Shown: one piece after another, positions 34,515 to 46,873 of the stretch
How the letters are laid out: each line of letters starts with the position of its first letter
Position numbering within the stretch: position 1 is the stretch's first letter
DNA from: Alopecurus myosuroides
Taxonomy: Eukaryota; Streptophyta; Magnoliopsida; Poales; Poaceae
NCBI GenBank assembly: GCA_028641055.1
Contig: JAPCYS010003022.1
Span: 1-64,000 of the forward strand
Direction of reading: 5' to 3'
DNA: 64,000 nt
Position numbers and translations under genes: made by a program
Notes under the pieces: generated by a model
Databases searched by the model: none
The model's input: the letters and a program-made list of their open reading frames with translations, nothing else
Told to the model about the DNA's origin: nothing

Positions 34515-37318
34515 TCATGGTGGATCTACAACACTGAGTATAGAGAGAAAGAAACTATGTTGTGCTCTAGTCTGGGAATTCGTAAAGAAGTCCGCCAACT
34601 GTAACTCTGAAGGCACATACTGGAGCGCAATAATCTGATCCTGCACACTAGCACGAACAAAAGAAGCATCAACACCAATATGCTTGGTAAACTCATGCTT
34701 CACCAGATCACGTGCAATACTGATAGCACCTGTACTGTTAGACAATACATCAGTGGGTGTCATAACGGAGACACCAAAGTCTGCAAGTAACTACCGTAAC
34801 CAAGTCACCCCAGCAGTCAAAAGAGCCATCACTCGCAACTCAGCCTCTGCACTAAAACGGGAAATTGTGGTCTGCTTCTTCGTCTTCCAAGCAATGAGAG
34901 AACCGCCAATAAAAACACAGTAAGAAGACAGGGACCGGCGATCCATAGGATCACTAGCCAACATAGCATCAGAGTAGGACTGGAGCTGTAACAAACTACA
35001 ACGAGGAAAGAAGAGACAAAGAGAGATCGTCCCATGAAGATAGCGTAGAACACAAAGAAGGTGACTATAGTGAACCGAGGTAGGAGCAGAAACAAACTGA
35101 CTAAAGATATGAACAGAATAAGAAATATCTGGGCGAGTGAGAGCTAGATAGACAAGACTCCCGACTAGATGTCGATAACGAGTCGAATCAGAGAGTGGAT
35201 CACCATCTGAAGCACGAAGAGAAATATTGAGCTCCATAGGAGTCTCAGCAGTACGCTCATCAGTAAGAGCAACACGAGTAAGAAGATCTTGAATATACCG
35301 TTCTTGGGATATAAAGAAACCATAAGAGGTGGATGAAACCTCAATCCCAATAAAGTAACGAAGCAGACCAAGATCGGACATAAGAAACTGCTCACTGAGA
35401 TGTGCCTTAACACAGGCAATATACTTAGGGTCGTCACCAATGATGAGCATGTCATCAACATATAGAAGAAGAAGAGTGCGACCAAGAGGAGAGAAGTGAA
35501 CAAACAACAAAGGATCATGTGTACTAGGAGAAATCCAGCGGCCATGACCATAGAAGCAAAGCGCTCAAACCATGCACGAGGGGCTTGCTTAAGGCCATAG
35601 AGAGAGCAACGAAGACGGCAGACCATGCCATCATCAACAGAATACCCAGGTGGTGGTCGCATGTAGACCTCCTCGTGCAACTCACTATTAAGAAAGGCAT
35701 TCTTAACATCAAGCTGAGACGCAACGAACAGTGGTCATGTGAGAAACAGGAGCAAAAGTCTCAGCATAATTGTGGCCATGCTCCTGCTGAAAGCCACGAG
35801 CAACTAGACGAGCTTTGTAAGGGACCCATCAGAACGGGTCTTCACCTTATAGACCCACTTAAAGGTGATGGGACGAATAGAAGGTGGAAGAGGAATAATC
35901 TCCCATGTACATGTGCGCTCAAGTGCAGCAAGCTCCTCGGCCATCACAAGCTGCCATTCAGGATGAACAACAGCCTCACGATACATAGCCGGCTCCGGGA
36001 TATCAGTAACACTGTAACTACCGGGGTTATAGAAATCAGGGGTATTACAAGGCTGATTACGAAGAGAATAAGTCGGCTGAGACGGTGCACCAGAAGTAGA
36101 GGGTGCATCAGATGACTCGTCCACAACACGCGGACGACGAGTATAGTAGAAAGGAAAAGTTGGATGAGAGAGACCGATAGGAGGAAACAGAGAGGGAGAA
36201 GACACCGGTGAGGAGGTCGAAGAAGGCGGTGATGAAGGATCAGAATAAGGCGTTGACGAAGGAGGAGAAGAAGGCAGCGGAGTAGACGGCACCGAATCAA
36301 CATGAAGAGAAGGAGGAGGAGGTCGATCGCGGATAGAAAGATCGAGACTCATCAAAAGTCACATCTCGGGAAATACGCATCCGACAAGCCACAGGATCCC
36401 AACAACGATAGCCCTTATGCTCATCACTATATTCTAGAAAACACACACTCAACAGACTGAGCGGTTAGTTTGGTGCGTTCAGAAGGAGCTAGGAGAACGC
36501 AGCAAACACAGCCAAACAAACGGAGCATAGAATAGTCAGGAGAAGGATCATAAAGTCGCTCAAGAGGAATAGCACCCTGAAAGACAGCAGAAGGCTGGAT
36601 ATTAATGAGATAAGACGAGGTAGAGACAGCCTCAGCCCAAAAAATGAGGCTCGATATTAATGAGATAAGACGAGCTAGAGCAGTCTCAAGAAGTTACGAT
36701 GCTTACGCTCAGCAACGCCATTCTGAGCATGTGCGCCGGGACAAGAGGACTGAGCGATAGTGCCCTGCTCAGCAAGAAAACCACGTAGATGCTTGGAGAT
36801 ATACTCACCGGCAGAATCATCACGGAACACACGAATAAGTGTAGAGAACTGAGTGTGAACCATGGCAGTAAAACGCTTATAGATAGGGAGAACCTCACTA
36901 CGAGAGGACATAAAGTAAATCCAAGTGTGAAGAGAGTAATCATGAATAAAAATAATATAGTACTGATGACCCCCTTTCGAAGTGAAGGGAGCCGGACCCC
37001 AAATATCTGAATGAATGAGATCAAAAGGCGCTTAGACACACAGTCACTATGAGGATATGGTAGCTGAATCTGCTTACAAAGCCTACAACCCATAGAATCG
37101 AAAGAATAATTTCCGGAGACAGACCCCAGAACACCATCATGAACAAGAGACGAGAACCACATAAGTGTCCAAGACGATGATGCCACTTCTGAAAAGAGCT
37201 GGTGGCTGCGACAACAGAGGCCGAGAGACTGGCGGCGGTGGCAGCGGAAGGAAGACATAGCCAGTCAAGCTCCCATAGGACATCATGGCGTCGGGGGACA
37301 GCACCAATCAAAGCGCCC
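34515..37318 (-). pseudogene. Copia A integrase-reverse transcriptase-RNase H, broken
   Basis: Pieces in minus order. Pre-integrase QKWHHRLGHLC is at about 37170-37210. Integrase core sequence ([19 protein letters not shown], then GVAERKHRN) is at 36675-36911. A proline/serine-rich spacer precedes the reverse transcriptase start (ERTCTWEIIPLPP) at 35804-36355. The middle part ([27 protein letters not shown]) is at 35165-35680. The active site [14 protein letters not shown] and [11 protein letters not shown] are at 34791-35510. RNase H (VLSNSTGAISIARD, KHEFTKHIGVD) is at 34515-34763. Frames change at roughly 36670, 35800, 35520 and 34790. A 28-base direct repeat at 36598 and 36653 marks a local duplication. 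The first domain is split from the protease by the Athila-like element. Confidence 0.88.
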
Positions 37319-38710
37319 TGATGACCCACAAGTATAGGGGATCGCAACAGTCTTCGAGGGAAGTAAAACCCAAATTTATTGATTTGACCCAAGGGGGGCC
37401 AAAGAATATTTATAAGCCTTAACAACAGAGTTGTCAACTCAGCTGCACCTGAAAGTAGACTTGCTCGCAACAATTTATCAGTGGTAACAGTTTTATAGCA
37501 GCAGTAGTAGTAAAATAAAAGCAGGAGTAAAATAGTAACAGTAGCAGCAATCGCGAAAAACAGTAGGATGAAAGTATCGTAGGCAAAGGGAATGGATGAA
37601 CGGGTGTTGCATAGATAAGATAGTTCATGTAATAATCTAAACATGGGCATTGCAGATAATAATAATAAAGCATCCTAGTTCTAGGCGAACCATAGGCATG
37701 TGTTCCAATATAGTCATACGTGCTCGCAATGAGAAACTTGCACAACATCTTTTATCCTACCAGCCCGTTTGCAGCGGGTGCTCAAGGGAAACTACTGGTA
37801 ATCAAGGTGCTCCTTTTAATAAATCACCGGAGCAAAGCATTAACACTCCGTGAACACACATAATCCTCACATCATAACCATCCCCTCTGGTTGTCCCAAT
37901 TTCTGTCACTTTGGGGCCTCGGGTTCCGGACAATGACATGTGTAAACAACTTGCAGATATGATCAAGAAACATAATTATACTCATGAAACAATAACATGT
38001 TCAGATCTGAGATCATGGCACTCGGACCCAAAGTGACAAGTATTAAGCATAACAAGTTGCAACAATGGTAGAAAACATTAACAATGGAGACTATGCACTA
38101 TACCCTAACAATCTGGCACTATTACATGATCGATCTCATCCAATCCCTTCCATCCCTCTCAGCCTACATCGGTGTTTACTCACACATGGACGGGGGAATC
38201 ATGGATGGTTGATGGAGAAGAGGTGGCGGACAATGGCGATGATCTCCTTCGAATCCCAGTCCCGGCAAGGCGCTCGAACAGGAACTTCTGATCGCCGAAT
38301 TGAGTTTCGAGGTGGCGGAGGCGCTCTGTTGTGTTTGTGTGCAGTATGACGAACCCACTGTTGTTTTAGAGTTACGGGCGATAAGTAGTCGAAAGGGGAG
38401 CCTAAGGGGGTTCCTGGGGGCCCACACCACCAAGTGGCGCGGCCTAGGGGGGCGCCGAGGGGTGGTGTGGCCCCCTCCTAGCCCCTCTCCGGGACTCCTT
38501 CTGGCTCTAGGGGTCTTTGGGTGTTTTAAGGTATTTTGGATCTTTTCTGGGCATTTTCCCGAAAGTTAATTTTTCTACACAAAAACAAGACACCAAGGTA
38601 ATTCTGCTGAAAACAGGGTTAGTTCGTGTTAGTTGTATCCAAAACTCACAAGTTTAGAGGCAAACAATAGCAAAAGTGTTCGGAAAAGGAGATACATTTT
38701 GGATGTATCA
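37319..38710 (-). repeat. Left (3') LTR of the Athila-like element
   Basis: A 1392-bp LTR, TG...CA. It differs from the right copy by many substitutions as well as indels. Its GC-rich part (38390-38520) lies towards the LTR start on minus. Open frames inside have no domains. Confidence 0.9.
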
Positions 38711-38721
38711 ACTCCCCCCAA
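38711..38721 (-). other. Polypurine tract of the Athila-like element
   Basis: Minus strand reads TTGGGGGGAGT directly before the 3' LTR start TGATAC. A second similar motif, AAGCTTGGGGGAAGG, lies internally at about 40665-40680 (minus), as is common in Athila relatives. Confidence 0.75.
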
Positions 38722-40334
38722 GATTAACTTATTGCTTGTCCTCAAGCAATTCAGTGGCAACTGAGTGCGATAAAAGAAATTTTACGAACACATTTGTTTC
38801 ATATGATGTAAATATACTCACTATATGATCAAGTGCTTAGGAAATTCATAATAAGAAGTATTCAAGATAAAAGTCACCTAGCAGTTATGCAAACCATGAA
38901 GAGATACCAACAAACTAATAATAAACAACATGAAGTATATCGATCAGCAGGATTGCAATGCTCATAATAGGATATGATAAAGTGTACTCGCTTTTCCTTA
39001 ATAATGGATCAAAACATAACTGCTAGGGCACCTCTGAAGTTTAAATGAAGACTAGAAATAAGGATATCAAAGATACAAGCATCAAATTTATACCACAATC
39101 AACCGTGTTCTGGGACAAGCACATTACACAAAGAATGACAGTCATGCTCTCAAGAAGGTGCATAAAGTGAGAAGGTGAAGACTCAGCATAAAAAATAAAA
39201 GAAATGCCCTTCGCAGAGGGAAGCAGGGATTAACTCATGTGCTATAGCTTTTTATTTTATTAAACAGAGGTATTGAAAACATTTTTAGAGAGGTGTATGA
39301 TTATGTCAACGAATGGTAAACAGAAAATATAGTACGTCACAAGCCAACTAGACTTCACAAGAGCGGCTCCCATAGAAGGACGCATGTGGGTAGAAGGTCA
39401 TCCCTGTTTCTCTTTTGTTTTCACAATTATGCTTCGACTGATAAATCAGGGGCAAAATAGTGAAGAGAATTTATAGTAACCAATTTTGGGGATGGCCACC
39501 CCGATACCAACTCTTCTATCATTTGGATAAGCGGATGAAGCCACTAGTCCAGGGTGTGAAATCCAATCAACAAGTGAGATAAAGATTCTCTATTTACGTC
39601 CTCATGAGCTAAAACAAGGGCACAAAATAGGAATAATTTTTTTTGAAAGTTTTTATAGGTAGCACATGAGAAATTTACTTGGAGTGGTGGTTAAATACCA
39701 CATATAGGTAGATATGGTGGACACATTTGGAAAACTTTGGTTTTTTGGGAGTTGGATGCACGAGTGGAGCTCATACTCAGTACAGGTGAAGGCTAGCAAT
39801 AGACGGGGAGCGACAATCAAGAGAGCAACAACTGTCATAATCATGCTCGTGATAGAACAAAAATAGCAGGGGCATAAAAGTGATACCAATACTCTGAGGT
39901 AAAATAAATCATCGAGGCTTAATTGACTTTTTGTTTTCAGTCATATGCATGCCTGAGCATGTGCCAAGTCGATTCAAGCAAAACAATCAGAGGGAGATGC
40001 CACAATGTCATACCCTTCTATAAATAAAACAATGCAAGCAAACATTTATATGAAATGCTATCTAACATTAATAAGTTGGAACTAAACATGTGAGAGCACG
40101 AACTACTAAGCATCAATTAATTAACATACACCTTACATGAACAAACTAAGCATGTCCATATGCATGAGTATATGTACAAAAATGAAAACAAATAGAGTTC
40201 ATACCAGCCTCTCACCACAGCTTGAATTGTCGTAAATCGTCATTATTGCTCTTCACTCATGTGGATTGAATAACATAGAATGATAACCAAGCTCCAATGG
40301 AGACACGGAAGACCGATGAACTCTGCAACAAACT
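38722..40334 (-). other. AT-rich 3' non-coding region of the Athila-like element
   Basis: About 1.6 kb with no recognisable frame between the last ORF and the polypurine tract. The minus strand starts (high coordinates) with long T-rich stretches and continues into ordinary AT-rich sequence. I see no domain, RNA gene or nested transposon. Confidence 0.6.
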
Positions 40335-41678
40335 TTACGAAACCAAAGAAGAACAACACATATTTTTGGGTTTTCGAATTAAAATAAGAACATAAAGAAA
40401 CAAGCAAATAAAGCAAAATATTTTTGGATTTTTTAATATTAAACCGAAATGAGAAAGTAAATCAAACCAAAAAAAAGAAACTAAAGAAGCAAATAAACAG
40501 AAACAACAGAAATATTTTTGGTTTTTTTGTGTTTTGGAAATCAAGAACAAAACAATAAAAACAAAAGGAAGCAAAGGAAGCGAAAACGAACGAAAGAAGT
40601 GAAAACATGAATATACAAAGAACCGACAAAAATATGATATATAGATGAGTGTGATCTCGGTATACCTTCCCCCAAGCTTAGGCTTTTGGCCTAAGTGGAG
40701 ATCAATCACGGCGCGGGAAGTATCCCCACTGTGGTGGGTCGTCCCTCGCATGGTCGTACTCGGGCGCCCACGAAGAAGATGAAGCAGCAGACGCATAGTC
40801 ATAACCGGGATGCTGGTATGAAAACCCGCAGTGTCGGAGGGCTGGACGAAATCACTATCTTCCCCCTCTCGAGCATCCTCCACATGATGGGGGTGCTGCT
40901 CAATGTATGCATCCAGATCACTCTCAGAAAGTGACCATCCTTGCCTGCCATTAAGGTTAAACAAAAGAGGTGCAGGCAGAAGTACTACTCTATCATATTT
41001 AGTCACTCTCCACCTGGATTGTTTAGAGAAAGTTATTACATAAGATAAATTGTTCAGGTTAGCATAGGTAGAGAGAAACTTATGTTGAATCATGGAAATA
41101 AGGTCCAACCTCTGTAAAGGAAACTGAAGGTCTACAGGATGTGGCTCAACACCATGCAAAGCTAGCAACCAAGAGGCAATAAGAACTCCACAAATTCCGC
41201 TCTTCTCACGGTTAAGTGAGAGATGGTAAGCAATTAAAGCACAAAGGTTATAAGACCTATCGTGTCTTAAAGCAGCTGAGATAAAAGCTAGATCATAAAC
41301 AGATAACTTGTTGGCAGTTTTTCTAGCTAGCACACATTTGGAAATAAAATAAGCAAAGTATCGAATGGATGGGATTTGAATTTCTCATATTTTACCACTC
41401 TCCCTCATGAAGCTTCTTCCTTGGCAAATCTCCTCATATAGATCCAGTAGTGGTTTGGGCTGCCCTCTTATTTTCCTACATGACCCCCATTGTGGCACCT
41501 TGATAGCTGCAGAAAAATCATTGAAAGGCAAGTCTATAGCTTTATTATAAAATTTGTAATGGACCACAGGGTTAGGCAAAGACCAACTAAAGAGAAAATC
41601 TTGAACCATAGACATAGTTAGTTTAATATGTTGGGTAGGATCATCCTCAATGAAACGATCTAATCCTGCATTTTGCAC
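40335..41678 (-). pseudogene. Athila ORF1-like region, broken
   Basis: Two frames on minus, 41385-41678 (97 codons) and 40335-41333 (332 codons), separated by a stop and frame change. The first has FNDFSAAIKVPQWGSCR. The second has NLCALIAYHLSLNREKSGICGV about 30 residues in. Together they resemble the Athila-type accessory ORF found after pol (ATHILA ORF-1 family), with DLAFISAALRHDRSYNLCAL as the best match from memory. The function of that ORF is not known to me. The last 120 residues of the longer frame are low-complexity F/L/S-rich sequence read through the A-rich stretch at 40370-40600 and are probably not real protein. Confidence 0.55.
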
Positions 41679-42755
41679 AAGAGTATAGAAATCCTGCAGA
41701 ATTCATGTAGCACGCATGAATTCTTGGCATGGATAGATTGATGGAAATACTCTTTCTTCACAGTGTAAAAGCATGACCTCATTTAATTCCAACTCATGCT
41801 GGTTAAGTTGATACACATTGTGCTCCATCTCTGAATTTTTTAAGCAAGCATTACAAAAATTGGTTTCAAGCAACTACAAGGTGGAAACTACTATAGAGAC
41901 TTATAGGAGAGCTAAACATGCATCAAAAATATATTATTTCAACTTAAATCAAGCATGCAAACTCACATAAGCTATCACCTATGGTACCAAAATACTCAAG
42001 AAATACTCCACCAAACAAAATTCTACTTGGATAATCGGAGGAGTCACATACCGGAGAGCAAATGCATAAAATTTCAGCAACAATGGTGAGCTAAGCAAAG
42101 AGATCAAAAAATATCAAGGAAGAACAGCAAGAACTCGAGTTCCAGGAAATGTTTTGAGTTTGGGGTGAGAGAAGGGAATCTTTGGCAGGGGAGAGAGTTA
42201 GTGGAGGGTCGGGGGCCCACACCATGCCTTGGCGCCACTAGGGGGCTGGCCGCGCCACCCTGTGGTGTGCTTAACTGGTGGGTCCCCTAGGGTCTACCAG
42301 GTGCCTCTCTGCCTCATTTTGACGTAAAAATTTATTATAATTTTTCTAGGATTTTTCGAGGTATATTCATAATTTAATAATGAATTGAAATCCAGGAAAA
42401 CATATGTGGAAAGGTGGAAAAAAAACAAAACCATAACTACATAGGTTCTAAGACACTCCAATAGGCAAATAACCAAAGAAAACAAGAGGTGGTGAAAACA
42501 AAAGTATGGATGGTGAAAACATGCATAACCACAGTAATCAGGATGAAAACATGATTAAAAAATGACTATGGATGATGGAAAACATAATTATACTAAAGTA
42601 GAAAGGTGATAACAAGTTGAAAACATAATGAGGAAGATGAAAACATAGTGAAAACATTGTCCTCTTCATTCAAAATCATTTTTTAATAAGGTTGATCAAG
42701 TCTTGTTACCAGAACAATTTTTATATGAAGCAAAGCTTTGTTTATCACTAAATAA
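41679..42755 (-). other. Non-coding stretch where pol would be
   Basis: About 1.1 kb between the protease and the accessory ORF, where a full Athila-type element would carry roughly 3 kb of reverse transcriptase, RNase H and integrase. I see none of their motifs (no YVDD or YIDD, no HHCC zinc finger). Short GAAAACAT repeats lie near 42490-42660. Confidence 0.65.
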
Positions 42756-43598
42756 TTATGTTTCCTCAACCTTGATAGACATAGTCCCAATCATAATAGT
42801 TTCATATTGTTTTGGTGGCATTGGAATGGGACAATAGAATTCTCCAATCTTGATGGTCTCAGTATTTTCAATTGAATTTAAACCATATCTTCTATCAATC
42901 TTCTTGGGAAAATAAACAGTATGCTCTTTATCATTAACATTAAAAATTACTTTTCCTTGATTGCAATCGATAACAGCCCCAGTAGTGTTAAGAAAAGGTC
43001 TCCCAAGAATAATAGACATATTATCATCTTCAGGCATTTCCAACACAACAAAGTCAGTTAATATCAAACAATTAGTAGTCACTTGAACAGGAACATTCTC
43101 ATATATACCAACAGGAATAGCAGTGAATTTATCAGCCATTTGCAAAGATATATCCATGTGTATCAATTTTTCTAGAGAGAGTCTCTTATAAAGAGAAAAA
43201 GGCATAACACTAACTCCAGCTCCCAAGTCACATAAAGCGGTTCTAACATAATTATTTTTAATAGAACAAGGGATAGTAGGAATACCAGGATCTCCAAACT
43301 TCTTTGGAACCTTTCCATTGAAAGAGTAATTAGAAAGCATAGTGAAAATTTCCTCATTATGAATTTTCCTTTTGTTAGAGACAATATCTTTCATATACTT
43401 TGAATAAGGAGGCAGTTTAATAGCATGAGTCAAAGGAATTTGCAAAAACAAAGGTTTCATCCACTCACATAATTTATTATAATGTTCTTCCTCCTTTAAT
43501 TTTTGTTTCTTATTAGGAAAAGGCATTGCTTTTTTTACCCAAGCCTCTCTTTCATTACCATGTTTATTAGCAATGAAATCTTCCTTAGTATACTTCAC
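42756..43598 (-). pseudogene. Athila-like aspartic protease region
   Basis: Minus-strand frame of 280 codons with the retropepsin-type core. TALCDLGAGVSVMP carries the active-site Asp in the D-L-G-A form usual for Athila relatives. DFVVLEMPEDDNMSIILGRPFL is the flap and second conserved part, about 60 residues on, and it ends GKVIFNVN. Upstream is the charged spacer that follows gag. The protease would cut the gag polyprotein. It is in a different frame from gag (break near 43600-43730), so the original polyprotein is disrupted. No pol sequence follows. Confidence 0.82.
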
Positions 43599-43729
43599 AG
43601 TTTTAGTTTGGTTTTCAGGTTCAGTTACAGTTTCTTCTTTATGAGAAGCGTCACTTTTATCATTACCACTTTCAGTTTCAGCATCAGAAATAGATATACT
43701 ATTAGGATCTTTAGCAGGTTCAGGAGATT

Positions 43730-45397
43730 CTACAACAGTTTTATGTCTCTTCTTCTTTTTCTTAGAAGGAGAACTATTGTTTTTAGGTTGTTGAGATCTT
43801 GTTCAATTGTTTTAGGATGTCCTTCAGGATACAAGGGGTCCTGAGTAGAAACACCACTTCTAGTAATTATTTCACAAACATGTTTTTCTCTAGAAGCATT
43901 AGCTAGCATATCTTTTTGCACTTTAGTGAGTTGATCAATTTGAGTTTGAACCATATGAAAATGTTTGACAAGCATTTTAACATCATTAGAGGTTCTCTCA
44001 ATAATATCATGCAAATTATCAATAGCTCTAGATTTTTTCATTAAATGATTTTGCACTCTCATATTAAAGTTGTCTTGCTTAACAACATAATTATCAAATT
44101 CATCTAAGCATTGATCAGGTGGTTTAGAATAGGGAATATCTTTATTATCAAAATATTGGAGAGAGTGTACCTCAACTGTTGATGGATGAGGAATTGGCTT
44201 ACATAATTCTTCTATAGGAGGTAAATTCTTCACATCTTCAGATTTAATACCCCTCTCTTTTAGAGATTTCTTGGCTTCCCTCATCACTTCATCATTTAAT
44301 TCAATCATCCATCTCTTCTTGGGTGTTGGTACTGTTGTAGGTGTAGGCTCAAGTATAGTCCAATCATCAGTATTTTTGGCTATTTTAGCCAATAATGCCT
44401 CAGCTTCTTATGGAGTTCTTTTCCTGAAAACACAACCAGCACAACTATCCACGTATGTCCTAGATTCAACAGTTAGTCCATTATAAAATATATCTAGGAG
44501 CTCATTTTTAGGTAATGGATTGCCAGGGCAATCTCTTATTAAATAACAAAACCTTGACCAAGATTCAGGCAATTTCTCTCATTCAATTTGCTCAAAGTTA
44601 TAGATATCCTGCACAGCAGCATGTTGAGCACTAGCAGGAAAATATTTTTGAAAGAAAGCATTAACCAAACCCATAGGACTAGTAATAGATCTAGGTGACA
44701 AATTGTTAAACCAAGTTTTAGCTTCATCTTTGAATGAGAAAGGGAAGATCTTGGTAACAAAATAAGTACACAACTTAGTATCATCAGAAAATAAACTACT
44801 CAAAGATGAAAGCTCATTCATATGTTCCATAGCACTTTTACTTTCAGTTCCACAAAAAGGTTCATTCTCAACAATAGATATATAAGATAAATCTAGAGAG
44901 AAATCATAATTCTTATCTCTAATGTGTATGGGAGGTGTAGCAAACTTAGCATCATGAGAAGATTTATATTTAACAGCATGTGTTGCAAGAAGAATCTTAA
45001 CAGCATTTGCACCAGTAGTAGCTTGAGCTTCTTTAATAAAGTCATCATTAAGTTCAATGTAGGTTTCATCAAGATCATCAATAGACTCAGGCGAATTAAC
45101 AAGTATACCAACATTTTCAACAGGAAATTCAGCACTTTTAATTTGTTTGGATTTAGCAATTGTAGCATCTAGGAAAGGACCTAGTGAACCAGTATCATCA
45201 AGCAAAGTAGAAGCATCATCAAAAGTATCAGAAGCATTTTCAGACTCAGTAGAAGTAATAGTGTGTGTAGCATGTGGTGGTGTAAGAATCTTACTCGTAA
45301 CAGATGGTGAATCAAGAGCAACAGAGGTGTTCAGAGTTATACCTCTCCTTGTAGTGGATGGTAATATAGGAAATTTTCCATCATGGGTCTTACCCAT
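43730..45397 (-). pseudogene. Athila-like gag, two in-frame stops
   Basis: Gag forms the particle in which reverse transcription occurs. One minus-strand frame runs 45397 to 43730. The N-terminus is Ser/Thr/Asp-rich. The retrotransposon gag core (KIFPFSFKDEAKTWFNNLSP, then AFFQKYFP) is at about residues 225-260. After the stops come FDNYVVKQDNF and a coiled-coil-like stretch. Stops: TGA at 44579-44581, just after the core, and TAA near 44408-44410. The TGA sits in a context where the family usually has Trp (TGG to TGA fits). The primer site and LTR lie only about 60 bases upstream of the start, so this is the first gene of the element. The gene is inactive as read. Confidence 0.85.
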
Positions 45398-45456
45398 GAT
45401 GAAAGGCTTGCAGCGAACAATATCACGTTCAAGTGAGCAAATAAATTAAGCTATAC

Positions 45457-45474
45457 TCCCCGGCAATGGCGCCG
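45457..45474 (-). other. Primer-binding site (tRNA-Asp type)
   Basis: Minus strand GGCGCCATTGCCGGGGA, 11 bases inside the 5' LTR. This is the usual tRNA-Asp match of Athila-like gypsy elements. The first base is C here rather than the usual T. Confidence 0.8.
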
Positions 45475-45485
45475 GAAAATAGTCT

Positions 45486-46873
45486 TGATGACCCACAAGT
45501 ATAGGGGGTCGCAACAGTCTTCGAGGGAAGTAAAACCCAAATTTATTGATTCGACACAAGGGGAGCCAAAGTATATTTATAAGCTTTAACAACTGAGTTG
45601 TCCATTCATCTGCATCTGAAAGTAGACTTGCTCGCAATAATTTATCAGTCGTAACAGTTTTATAGCAGCAGCGGTAGTAAAATAGTAACAGCAGTAGCAA
45701 TCGCGGAAAAAACCAGGATGAAAGTACCGTAGGCAAAGGGGATGGCTGAACGGACGTTGCATGAATAAGATAGGTCATGTAATAATCTAAACATGGGCAT
45801 TGGAGATAGTAATAACAAAGCATCCTAGTTCTAGGCAAACCATAGGCATGTGTTCCAATATAGTCATACGTGCTCGCAATGAAAAACTTGCACAACATCT
45901 TTTGTCCTACCAGCCCGTTTGCAGCGGGGCCTCAAGGGAAACTACTGGTAATTAAGGTGATCCTTTTAATAAAGCACCGGAGCAAAGCATTAACACTCCG
46001 TCAACACACGTGATCCTCGCATCATAATCATCCCCTCCGGCTGTCCCAATTTCTATCACTTTGGGGCCTCGGGTTCCGGACAATGACATGTGTAAACAAC
46101 TTGCAGATATGATCAAGAAACATAACTATACTTATGAAACAATAACATGTTCAAATCTGAGATCATGGCACTCGGGCCCAAAGTGACAAGCATTAAGCAT
46201 AACAAGTTGCAACAACCGTAGAAAACACTAACATTGGATACTAGGCACTATACCCTAACAATCTAGCATTATTACATGATCGATCTTATCCAATCTCTTC
46301 CATCCCTCTCAGCCTACAGCGGTGTTTACTCACACATGGACAGGGGAATCATGGATGTTTGATGGAGAAGAGGTGGTGGTGACGATGGCGATGATCTCCT
46401 TCGAATCCCTGTCCCGGCAGGGCGCTAGAATAGGAACTTCTGATCCCCGGATTAGGTTTCGAGGTGGCGGTGGCGCTCTGTTGTGTTTCTGTGGAATATG
46501 ACGAACCCCTTGTTGTTTTAGGGTTACGGGCGATAAGTAGTCGAAAGGGGAGCCCGAGGGGGTGCCTGGGGGTCCCACACCATCAGGTGGCGCGGCCTAG
46601 GGGGGCGCGCCCAGGGGTGGTGTGGCCCCCTCCTGGCCCCTCTCCGGGACTCCTTCTGGCTCCGGGGGTCTTCGGATGTTTTAAGGTCTTTGTGATCTTT
46701 TCTGGACATTTTCCCATTTTCCCAAAAGTTGATTTTACTGCACAAAAACAAGACACCAAGGTAATTCTGCTGAAAACAGCATTAGTCCGTGTTAGTTGTA
46801 TCCAAAACTCACAAGTTTAGAGGCAAACAATAGCAAAAGTGTTCGGAAAAGAAGATAAGTTTTGGACGTATCA
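45486..46873 (-). repeat. Right (5') LTR of the Athila-like element
   Basis: A 1388-bp partner of 37319-38710, starting TGATGACCC on plus and ending GTATCA. Confidence 0.9.

Larger units (their letters stand above)
37319..46873 (-). mobile_element. Athila-like gypsy element lacking pol
   Basis: LTRs 37319-38710 and 45486-46873 start TGATGACCCACAAG and end GTATCA. Flanking 5-mers CGCCC (37314-37318) and CGCTC (46874-46878) match at four of five positions. The primer site is tRNA-Asp type and gag/protease are Athila-like. Reverse transcriptase, RNase H and integrase are absent; beyond protease comes a region resembling the extra ORF of Athila elements, then about 1.6 kb of AT-rich DNA. A large non-autonomous derivative, inserted in copia A between protease and integrase. 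Confidence 0.88.

Noticed and set aside
40370..40680. Hydrophobic F/L-rich tail of the 332-codon frame as an envelope-like transmembrane region
   Set aside because: The hydrophobic residues come from reading an A-rich tract on the opposite strand. They look like low-complexity read-through and not a selected membrane segment.
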